This document shows, piece by piece, positions 21,473 to 28,362 of a DNA stretch of 28,362 nucleotides. The position numbers were made by a program, and so were the translations under genes. How positions within the stretch are numbered: position 1 is the stretch's first letter; the number at the start of each line of letters is the position of its first letter. Source of the DNA: Gammaproteobacteria bacterium (GTDB lineage Bacteria > Pseudomonadota > Gammaproteobacteria > UBA9214); assembly GCA_030632175.1 (NCBI GenBank), contig DAOVVG010000005.1, positions 1-28,362 of the forward strand, in the 5' to 3' direction. The notes under the pieces are model-generated. The model saw only the letters and a program-made list of their open reading frames with translations. It was not told where the DNA came from and ran no database searches.

Positions 21473-21878
21473 AGCGTTGTAGCTCAAAATGGGTCGAACG
21501 GGGATGATCAGAAAGATCTCCAACTAACGTGCCTCATCGTAATAGGTTCGTCCCCTGCCTGTCTGTACCGTAGGTTACATAAGCAGAATACGAGTGAAGC
21601 AGTTGTGTTCGGTCATACGGCCCCGACATTTGGAATGTCTCAAATATTACTTTGAAGATTGTTATAAATCAGTCTAACTATAACTGATTCGCATTAGCGT
21701 TCGCTTTAGGTGAATAACCGGAGCGGGTCGTTTTCTGTCGTTAATGCATTGATTATATAAGCAGTGACTAAACGTCTGAGTTGGATGTGATCCCGGACAT
21801 TTATTTAACATCTCTGCGGCTTACGCATCAATTTTCTTGCTGAGTCAAAACCAGGTGCCGTTCAGCTTCCGCTACCCG
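21473..21878. other. Gene-free stretch between cysteine-rich gene and glgP
   Basis: I see no credible gene in these 406 bp. The segment must hold the promoter of the csrA operon (minus strand) near its left end and the glgP 3' region at its right end. Two short perfect inverted repeats are present: GACATT-TGG-AATGTC (21625-21639) and AATCAGT-N9-ACTGATT (21667-21689). Neither has a T-run. They could be operator-like elements. Confidence 0.4.
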
Positions 21879-24440
21879 CTACAACCAGCGAATATGACCC
21901 GTCTCAAACGGATGACTGAGCAGGGGATGGCTCGGGTATAGCCGTAGTTTGTAGAATTGCAGGCCGGCCAGTGGCGGTACCAGGTCGATGCCGAAGAGCG
22001 CCCGGCCGTCGCTGTCTTTGCCTTTGGGATTCAGCTTGACGTGTTCATGTTCATGGAACGCATCATGCTCTGTCTCGGTTCCCGTTCCGATAATGCATTC
22101 CAGTACGACGTCATCGGCGGTTAGTTCATTAAGATTTACTGCGATCTCGATACTGAGACTGTCGCCGGCCATCAGTTCGGAAGGTGACTTGTCGGTACGG
22201 CTGAGCGATACCTTTGGCCAGTCACGGTTGACCTTGGCCTTCCATGCTGCGAGTTCCTTTGCACCTTTATAATCGTCAGCACACAACTTGCTGTTCTGGC
22301 GACTGGCAGGGGCATAGAGGCGGGAGACGTAATCCCTGAACATGCGTTGTGCGTTGAAGTTCGGGATGGTCGACTTCATGGAAGCCTTGGACATTGCTAC
22401 CCAGCCTTCTGAAAAACCCTGGCTGTTGCGTTTGTAGTACAGCGGGGTGATTTTGCTTTCCAGCAGGTCCAGCAGTTCACCGGCTTCTTCATGGTTGCGA
22501 TATTCCGCGTCGAAATGCGGTTCATGCGGCGTGATCGCCCAGCCATTCTCACCGTTGTAACCTTCCGCCCACCAGCCATCCAGAACGCTCAGGTTGATGA
22601 CGCCATTCATGCCGGCTTTCTCGCCAGATGTGCCGCTGGCCTCGAGTGGGTATTCAGGGGTGTTCAACCAGACGTCGACGCCGGTTACCAGTTTGCGTCC
22701 CAGTGCGAGGTCATAGCCCTCCAGTAACAGGATGTGTCCCATGAATTCAGGTTTGAGAGAAAACTCGTGAATGGTCTTGATGAGTTCCTGTCCGGGTATG
22801 TCACTCGGATGTGCCTTGCCTGCAAATATCAGCAGGACCGGGCGCTCCGGGTTCTTGAGAATGCGGCTAAGTCGTTCCGGATCCGAGAACAACAGGGTGG
22901 CGCGCTTATAGGTGGCAAAGCGGCGCGCGAAGCCAACGGTGAGGATGTCAGAGTCGGGTGACAGGAACTTTGTCATGCGTTCAATCAATGCTTCGCTGCA
23001 GCCATTGCGCCGGTACTGGTGCTGTGCCCGGTGCAGTACATTCTCGAACATTACGGATTTCAGTGACTGGCGCAAACTCCAGTAGCTGTGTTCGGGGATT
23101 TCGTCAATACGATCCCAGTAGTCCTCGTTGAGTAACTCATCGCGCCAGGCACGACCGAAACGCATGTCAAACAGGTTGGACCAATCGCGCGCCAGGAAGG
23201 TTTGCAGGTGCACGCCGTTGGTGACATAACTGATCGGGTTTTCCCGGGGCGGAATTTCCGGCCAGATGTAATGTTCCATTTCCGAGGCCACCGAGCCATG
23301 AATGCGGCTAACGCCGTTATGAAAACGTGAGCCGCGCAATGCCAGTGCAGTCTGGTTAAAGGTGCCCGGGTTGCCGGGTGTGGCACCCAGTTCCAGGAAC
23401 CTTGGCATGTCAATGCCGAGGTCATTGATGTACTTGCGAAAGTAGCCTGTTATCAGGTCATGATCAAAGATGTCATGGCCGGCAGCTACCGGCGTATGCG
23501 TGGTAAACACGGTACCGGCTGCTATCACTTCCAGCGCGCAGGCGAAGTCAAAGCCTTTCAGGGTGCCTTCACGGCAGCGTTCCAGAATCTGAAAAGCCGA
23601 GTGTCCTTCGTTGATATGCCACACGGTCGGGCGGATACCCAGTGCCCGCAGTGTACGCACACCGCCGATACCGAGTACGATTTCCTGCTGTATGCGGGTA
23701 TTCTTGTCACCGCCGTACAACTGGTGGGTAATGATGCGGTCATGTTCCTGGTTCTCTTCCAGGTCACTGTCCAGCAGGTACAGCGTGATATGTCCGGCCT
23801 GTGCACGCCATACGTGCAGATAAACCTTGCGCCCGGGAAAGTCGATTTCGATCAGTAACGGATTACCTTCTTTGTCGACCGCCTGTGTGACCGGCAGGGC
23901 ATGAAAATTCGAGGGCGAGTAATGCGATATCTGGGTGCCATGCTCGTCAATCGTCTGGTTGAAATAACCCTGACGATAAAGAATGCCCACGGCCACGAAG
24001 GGAACACACAGGTCGCTGGCAGCCTTGCAGTGATCGCCGGCAAGAATGCCCAGACCGCCTGAATAAATCGGCAGGCTTTCATGGAAACCGAACTCTGCGC
24101 AGAAGTAGGCGATCAGGTCTTCTTCGGGATTGAGGTGCTTGCTGATGCCGGGATGCATGCACTGCTGGTGGTAGGTATCAAAGGCAGACAGTACACGCTG
24201 GAAGTCTTCCATGAAAACCCGGTCATTATTGGCGGCTTCCAGTCTTTGCTGGGAAATGCGCCGCAGGAATGTCTTGGGGTTGTGGCCGGAACTGCTCCAG
24301 AGGTCCTGGTCGAGTCGGATAAACAGGCGCCGAACCTGACGGTCCCAGCTGTAAAACAGGTCGTTGGCGAGGTCTTCCAGCCGTTTCAGTGCCTTGGGAA
24401 TGCGTGGTTGTACTTCAAGTGCAAAACGTGTGCCTGACAT
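21879..24440 (-). CDS. glgP: Alpha-glucan (glycogen) phosphorylase, GT35
   Basis: This 853-residue enzyme releases glucose-1-phosphate from glycogen or maltodextrins using phosphate and PLP. It belongs to the GlgP type with a DUF3417-like N-terminus (LEDLANDLFYSWDRQVRRLF in pieces), not the E. coli MalP type. Features seen are FGFHESLPIYSGGLGILAGDH around residue 115-135, VWHINEGHSAF, and the PLP-lysine region EASGTSGEKAGMNG followed by NLSVLDGWW. The usual SGTSGMKAAMNG reads SGEKAGMNG here, with the PLP Lys kept. A C-terminal extra domain (about 740-853) completes it. It is separate from the glgBC cluster but only 1.7 kb from malQ, with the csrA operon in between. The tRNA-Leu gene lies upstream on the same strand. 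Confidence 0.95.
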   Translation of the reverse strand: MSGTRFALEVQPRIPKALKRLEDLANDLFYSWDRQVRRLFIRLDQDLWSSSGHNPKTFLRRISQQRLEAANNDRVFMEDFQRVLSAFDTYHQQCMHPGISKHLNPEEDLIAYFCAEFGFHESLPIYSGGLGILAGDHCKAASDLCVPFVAVGILYRQGYFNQTIDEHGTQISHYSPSNFHALPVTQAVDKEGNPLLIEIDFPGRKVYLHVWRAQAGHITLYLLDSDLEENQEHDRIITHQLYGGDKNTRIQQEIVLGIGGVRTLRALGIRPTVWHINEGHSAFQILERCREGTLKGFDFACALEVIAAGTVFTTHTPVAAGHDIFDHDLITGYFRKYINDLGIDMPRFLELGATPGNPGTFNQTALALRGSRFHNGVSRIHGSVASEMEHYIWPEIPPRENPISYVTNGVHLQTFLARDWSNLFDMRFGRAWRDELLNEDYWDRIDEIPEHSYWSLRQSLKSVMFENVLHRAQHQYRRNGCSEALIERMTKFLSPDSDILTVGFARRFATYKRATLLFSDPERLSRILKNPERPVLLIFAGKAHPSDIPGQELIKTIHEFSLKPEFMGHILLLEGYDLALGRKLVTGVDVWLNTPEYPLEASGTSGEKAGMNGVINLSVLDGWWAEGYNGENGWAITPHEPHFDAEYRNHEEAGELLDLLESKITPLYYKRNSQGFSEGWVAMSKASMKSTIPNFNAQRMFRDYVSRLYAPASRQNSKLCADDYKGAKELAAWKAKVNRDWPKVSLSRTDKSPSELMAGDSLSIEIAVNLNELTADDVVLECIIGTGTETEHDAFHEHEHVKLNPKGKDSDGRALFGIDLVPPLAGLQFYKLRLYPSHPLLSHPFETGHIRWL

Positions 24441-24503
24441 CTAATAAACCCGTGTGGTGAGTAATGGTTACACAAAAACACCTGTATGGTGCCTGTCTGT
24501 AAT

Positions 24504-24590
<87 letters not shown>

Positions 24591-24705
24591 AATATGAAAA
24601 TCGTCTCTTTAATTCCCGGCTATCCCGGGAGGCTGCTTAGTATAAGGGTTCCCGCGGTACGGGCAAGCACAAGGCCGGATAACGCCTGTGCTAATATCCC
24701 GCGCC

Positions 24706-25755
24706 ATGTTGCGTACGGATTTCAACTACGACCTGCCCGAGGCACAAATTGCATCACACCCCTGCGAGGAACGCAGTGGCAGCCGTCTGTTGCGCGTCAA
24801 TCCGGACAGTGACCGGTTTGTTGATGGCCAGTTTGTGGATTTCCCCGGTCTGCTGAATGCGGGTGATCTGCTGGTATTTAATGATACCCGCGTCATTCCG
24901 GCACGCCTGTGGGGGCACAAGCACACCGGCGGCAAGGTAGAGGTGCTGGTCGAGCGCGTCACCGGCCCGCAGCAGGTGCTCGCGCATGTTCGGGCGAGTA
25001 AATCCCCGCTCCCCGGCACTGGTCTGCTGCTTGAACCTGATATTTCTGTGCAGGTCATTGAACGTGTTGATGATTTGTTCCGGCTGGAGTTTGCCGGCAC
25101 AGACAGTGTGCTGGAGATCCTGGAGGCCCATGGTCATATGCCGTTGCCACCTTATATAGCACGCGAAGATGAGCCGCAGGACCGGTCGCGCTACCAGACT
25201 ATCTATGCACAGACACCGGGCGCGGTCGCGGCGCCCACGGCAGGCCTGCATTTTGATGAGGAAACCATGGGGCAATTACGGAGGCGTGGTGTCGACATGG
25301 CCTTCGTAACGCTGCATGTTGGTGCGGGTACCTTTCAGCCGGTCCGTGCTGATAATCTTGACGATCATGTGATGCATTTCGAGTACCTGGAGGTCGATGC
25401 GACCACGTGTGACAAGATTGTGGCTACACACAATCGCGGCGGACGCGTCGTGGCAGTGGGTACGACGGTGGTACGCAGTCTGGAAACGGCAGCACGGGAT
25501 GGACAGCCGGAACCTTATAAAGGAGAGACGAATCTGTTTATTACACCCGGTTACCGGTTCCGGTGTGTGGATGCGATGTTGACCAATTTTCATTTGCCGG
25601 AGTCAACCCTGCTGATGCTGGTGTGCGCCTTTGCCGGTCATTCGCGCATGATGGCTGCCTATCAGCATGCGGTTGACGAGGGCTACCGTTTTTACAGTTA
25701 TGGTGATGCCATGTTTATCGAGTCACGTGAGGATTGCGGGAGAGTGTCGGAATGA
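24706..25755 (+). CDS. queA: S-adenosylmethionine:tRNA ribosyltransferase-isomerase QueA
   Basis: QueA moves the ribosyl part of S-adenosylmethionine onto preQ1 in tRNA to form epoxyqueuosine, in the queuosine pathway. The 349-residue protein matches E. coli QueA over its length: LRTDFNYDLPE at the start, LLVFNDTRVIPARLWG, MPLPPYI, PGAVAAPTAGLHFDE, TLHVGAGTFQPVR and TNFHLPESTLLMLV. The frame is open from GTG/TTG codons upstream (24688), but ATG 24706 is the start that fits homologues (M-x-x-TDF). Its stop overlaps the tgt start (ATGA), so QueA and Tgt are translationally coupled, as in many gammaproteobacteria. Confidence 0.97.
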   Translation: MLRTDFNYDLPEAQIASHPCEERSGSRLLRVNPDSDRFVDGQFVDFPGLLNAGDLLVFNDTRVIPARLWGHKHTGGKVEVLVERVTGPQQVLAHVRASKSPLPGTGLLLEPDISVQVIERVDDLFRLEFAGTDSVLEILEAHGHMPLPPYIAREDEPQDRSRYQTIYAQTPGAVAAPTAGLHFDEETMGQLRRRGVDMAFVTLHVGAGTFQPVRADNLDDHVMHFEYLEVDATTCDKIVATHNRGGRVVAVGTTVVRSLETAARDGQPEPYKGETNLFITPGYRFRCVDAMLTNFHLPESTLLMLVCAFAGHSRMMAAYQHAVDEGYRFYSYGDAMFIESREDCGRVSE

Positions 25756-26867
25756 AGTTCGTCTGTTCGCAAACGGATGGTCAGGCACGAAGAGGGCAAC
25801 TGGTTTTTGATCGCGGCGTGGTGGAGACCCCGGCGTTTATGCCGGTGGGAACCTACGGAACGGTCAAGGCGATGACGCCGGAAGAGGTCAGCGGCACCGG
25901 GGCGCAGATAATTCTCGGCAACACCTTCCATCTGATGCTGCGTCCGGGTACAGACATTATTAATCAGCACGGTACCCTGCATGATTTCATGCACTGGGAC
26001 GGGCCGATTCTGACCGATTCCGGCGGTTTCCAGGTGTTCAGCCTGGATGCCTTGCGCAAGATTACCGAGGAGGGCGTCACCTTCAGTTCACCGGTGAATG
26101 GTGACCGGGTGTTTCTGGGGCCGGAAGAGTCCATGCAGGTACAGCGGGCGCTTGGGTCGGATATTGTCATGATCTTTGATGAATGTACTCCATATCCGGC
26201 GACTGTTGCTGAAGCGCGCGATTCAATGCAGCTGTCACTGCGCTGGGCACGTCGCAGCCGTGAGGCACACGCTGATAACCCGGCCGCGCTGTTCGGCATT
26301 GTTCAGGGTGGCATGTATACCGATCTGCGTATGGCTTCTCTTGAAGGCCTTCAGGACATCGGGTTTGACGGCTATGCCCTTGGCGGGCTGTCCGTCGGCG
26401 AAACCAGGGAGGAGCGTGAACATGTGCTGCGGCACACGGTGGCTGCCATGCCTGATGCTGCACCGCGCTATCTGATGGGGGTGGGGACCCCGGAGGATAT
26501 TGTTGAGGCCGTGACTGCCGGCATTGATATGTTTGACTGCGTGCTACCGACCCGGAATGCCCGCAACGGGCACCTGTACGTCAATGACGGGGTTGTGCGG
26601 CTCCGCAACAGCGCCAATAAAACAGACACCGGGCCTGTGGATGCCACATGCGGCTGCTATACCTGCAGGAATTACAGCCGCGCCTACCTGCATCACCTGG
26701 ACAAATGCAATGAAATCCTCGGTTCCCGCCTGAATACGCTGCATAACCTGACCTACTACCAGGCGCTGATGGCCGGACTGCGGGCGGCTATCGAGGATCA
26801 GTCACTGGCGGTATTTCGCGAGAATTTTTACCATCGCCGGGGTCAAACGGCGCCGTCTATGCCATAA
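25752..26867 (+). CDS. tgt: Queuine/preQ1 tRNA-guanine transglycosylase Tgt
   Basis: Tgt exchanges guanine-34 of tRNAs with GUN anticodons for preQ1, the step before QueA. This 371-residue protein has ETPAFMPVGTYGTVKAM, ILGNTFHLMLRPG, LTDSGGFQVFSL (catalytic Asp), FGIVQGGMY, the nucleophile region FDCVLPTRNARNG and the zinc site CxCxxC...H (CGCYTCRNYSRAYLHHL). The start ATG 25752 overlaps the queA stop; an upstream TTG at 25734 is in frame but lies inside queA and is less likely. It is followed by 96 bp with a hairpin and then yajC. Confidence 0.97.
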   Translation: MKFVCSQTDGQARRGQLVFDRGVVETPAFMPVGTYGTVKAMTPEEVSGTGAQIILGNTFHLMLRPGTDIINQHGTLHDFMHWDGPILTDSGGFQVFSLDALRKITEEGVTFSSPVNGDRVFLGPEESMQVQRALGSDIVMIFDECTPYPATVAEARDSMQLSLRWARRSREAHADNPAALFGIVQGGMYTDLRMASLEGLQDIGFDGYALGGLSVGETREEREHVLRHTVAAMPDAAPRYLMGVGTPEDIVEAVTAGIDMFDCVLPTRNARNGHLYVNDGVVRLRNSANKTDTGPVDATCGCYTCRNYSRAYLHHLDKCNEILGSRLNTLHNLTYYQALMAGLRAAIEDQSLAVFRENFYHRRGQTAPSMP

Positions 26868-26896
26868 TACGGCGTTTTTACCGGGTCATCCGGGTA

Positions 26897-26928
26897 GCGG
26901 ATGCCCCTTGGGCGGTGCCGGTATCCGC
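26897..26928 (+). terminator. Possible terminator or attenuator between tgt and yajC
   Basis: GCGGATGCC (26897-26905) pairs with GGTATCCGC (26920-26928), including one G-U pair, with GCCC/GGGC able to pair inside the loop. It is followed by AGATTTTGT. The short T-run suggests partial termination, letting some transcription continue into yajC-secD. Confidence 0.35.
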
Positions 26929-26963
26929 AGATTTTGTACGAACATACGAGCGAGAGGAGCAGC

Positions 26964-27290
26964 ATGAATTTCTTTATTTCAGATGCGCACGCCGCAGAAG
27001 CGGCTGGCCAGGGTGATCCGCTGACCAGTTTTTTACCCCTGATCATCATTTTTGTGGTGTTCTATTTTCTGCTGATTCGTCCGCAGACCAAGAAGGCCAA
27101 ACAACACAAGGAGCTGGTCGAGTCGCTTGCCAAGGGTGACGAGGTGATTACCAACGGTGGTCTGCTGGGTCGCATTGTTAAAGTAAGTGATAATTTTGTC
27201 GATGTGGAACTGGCAGATAGCGTGGTGGTCAAGTTACAGCGCCAGGCAGTCGGCAGTGTTATGCCAAAAGGAACAATAAAAGGGCTATAA
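26964..27290 (+). CDS. yajC: Preprotein translocase accessory subunit YajC
   Basis: YajC is a small inner-membrane protein that associates with SecDF in the Sec translocase. The 108-residue product has a short N-terminal part (MNFFISDAHAAEA), one membrane helix (about residues 22-40, LTSFLPLIIIFVVFYFLLI), the hallmark RPQTKKAK and a cytoplasmic domain with GDEVITNGGLLGRI. The start ATG 26964 has a strong GAGAGGAG Shine-Dalgarno; the open frame continues upstream without family similarity. secD follows 22 bp after the stop. Confidence 0.97.
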   Translation: MNFFISDAHAAEAAGQGDPLTSFLPLIIIFVVFYFLLIRPQTKKAKQHKELVESLAKGDEVITNGGLLGRIVKVSDNFVDVELADSVVVKLQRQAVGSVMPKGTIKGL

Positions 27291-27312
27291 GCCCGGAAGG
27301 ATTTTTACGCTT

Positions 27313-28362
27313 ATGATGAACCAGTATCCCGTGTGGAAATACCTGCTGCTGATATTTGTATTGGTCGTGGGTGTGATTTATGCGTTACCGAATCTGTATG
27401 GTACCGACCCGGCTTTGCAGATTTCAGGCACCCGCAACAATGCAGTCGACCAGGCTGTGACTGACAGGGTGAGCGCAGCACTGAAAGCGGCCGATATCCC
27501 GGTGAAGGAAGTTGAGACGCTACCCGGCAAATTACTGGTGCGTTTTAATGACACGGAAACACAGATCAAGGCTGTTGATTTCGTTAAATCCGAACTCGGT
27601 ACCGGTTATGTGGTTGCCTTTAACCTGGCGCCCGCCATTCCCGGCTGGCTGGAACAGGCGAATGCCTTGCCGATGTACCTGGGACTCGACTTGCGTGGTG
27701 GCGTGCATTTCCTCATGGAAGTCGACATGAACTCCTCGGTGAAACAGGCCATACAACGCTACAGCACCGGGCTGCGCTCACAGTTCCGTGATGAAAAAAT
27801 CCGCTATGCACTGCTACGGGCAGAGGACCAGGGTGTGCGCATCATGCTGCGCAACGAAGCCGACCGGCAACGGTCGCGTGATTTGCTGGGCAAGGAATAC
27901 CCGGCACTGCTTATAGAGGATATCGATGACGCGAAGAACCCCGGCTTGCTGGTAAAGATGAGCGAGCAGGAAGTGCGTGATATCGAGAAGTTCGCCCTGC
28001 AGCAAAATATTCTCACTCTACGCAATCGCGTTAACGAACTGGGTGTTGCAGAACCGGTTATCACACAGCAGGGCTCGAGCCGCATCGTGGTCCAGTTGCC
28101 AGGGGTTCAGGATACAGCGGAGGCAAAGCGTATTCTTGGTGCAACGGCGACGCTGGAATACCGTGCGGTCGACTATGAGCATGACACGCAGGCGGCGGTT
28201 GCAGGCAATGTACCGGCCGGTTCACGACTCTACTACGACAGGAGTGGCAAGCCGGTTCTTTTGAAGAAGGCGGTTATTGCCACCGGTGACCAGATTACCA
28301 ATGCCAGCTCCGGCCTTGATCAGCAGAGCGGTTCACCGATGGTGAACGTGTCACTGGATGCC
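27313..28362 (+). CDS. secD: Protein translocase subunit SecD, N-terminal part (3' end outside window)
   Basis: SecD, with SecF, uses the proton gradient to help release proteins on the periplasmic side of SecYEG. The frame is open for 350 codons to the window edge with no stop. It starts with a membrane helix (YLLLIFVLVVGVIYALPNL), then the family motif YLGLDLRGGVHFLMEVD, the periplasmic P1 domain, and QNILTLRNRVNELGVAEP with RIVVQLPGV. Two ATGs are adjacent (27313 and 27316); a GGAAGGA lies about 11 nt before them. The later transmembrane helices and secF are beyond the window. Confidence 0.97.
   Translation, partial: MMNQYPVWKYLLLIFVLVVGVIYALPNLYGTDPALQISGTRNNAVDQAVTDRVSAALKAADIPVKEVETLPGKLLVRFNDTETQIKAVDFVKSELGTGYVVAFNLAPAIPGWLEQANALPMYLGLDLRGGVHFLMEVDMNSSVKQAIQRYSTGLRSQFRDEKIRYALLRAEDQGVRIMLRNEADRQRSRDLLGKEYPALLIEDIDDAKNPGLLVKMSEQEVRDIEKFALQQNILTLRNRVNELGVAEPVITQQGSSRIVVQLPGVQDTAEAKRILGATATLEYRAVDYEHDTQAAVAGNVPAGSRLYYDRSGKPVLLKKAVIATGDQITNASSGLDQQSGSPMVNVSLDA

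Overview
The window looks like chromosomal DNA from a gammaproteobacterium, probably a deep-branching, Chromatiales- or Thiotrichales-like lineage. The evidence is a RelA orthologue, a FleQ/FlrA-type flagellar master regulator, FlhG (FleN) next to FliA, CsrA, and the queA-tgt-yajC-secD order. A PEP-CTERM protein suggests an exosortase/exopolysaccharide lifestyle. This placement is inferred from gene content; no rRNA or ribosomal-protein gene is present. I see no insertion sequence, phage gene, CRISPR array or integrase.

Layout. 1-1126: 3' part of a membrane-anchored dynamin-like GTPase. 1253-3457: long RSH protein, RelA-like in sequence but with an apparently complete hydrolase site. 3472-4134: two small exported proteins on the minus strand, one of them PEP-CTERM. 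4487-4653: tRNA-Arg(CCT) and tRNA-Ala(CGC). 4807-11950: a flagellar regulatory block. It holds a very short FlgM-like anti-sigma-28 factor behind a sigma-28 promoter, divergent fleQ, a globin-like/PAS/GGDEF/EAL protein, then a sigma-54 promoter followed by flhG-fliA and a GYF_2-like tail-anchored protein. 11937-13335: AMMECR1 and Memo homologues (AmmeMemoRadiSam A and B), downstream of glgB. 13424-20198: glycogen genes glgB (minus), then glgC, a GH57 enzyme and malQ (plus). 20211-20450: 5' remnant of a lysE-type exporter. 20820-21472: csrA with a long basic C-terminal extension, behind a small cysteine-rich gene. 21879-24440: alpha-glucan phosphorylase glgP. 24504-24590: tRNA-Leu(CAA). 24706-28362: queA, tgt, yajC and the 5' part of secD.

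How the genes work together. FleQ (sigma-54 activator, c-di-GMP-binding family), FlhG (FleQ antagonist), FliA (sigma-28), the mini-FlgM and CsrA are all regulators of the motile/sessile switch. The GGDEF-EAL protein is a probable c-di-GMP phosphodiesterase beside fleQ. RelA (ppGpp), CsrA and the glycogen enzymes are the usual carbon-storage axis of gammaproteobacteria. The window therefore groups decision-making genes for motility, storage and stringent response, while flagellar structural genes, flhF and glgA are not in it.

The observations most worth checking are: the 50-residue FlgM-like gene (4807-4959) with its own sigma-28 promoter; the RelA orthologue carrying both an intact HD site and the EFDD motif of monofunctional RelA; the protoglobin-like domain lacking the proximal histidine; and the extended CsrA with its cysteine-rich partner. 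No clearly unprecedented multi-gene system was recognised.
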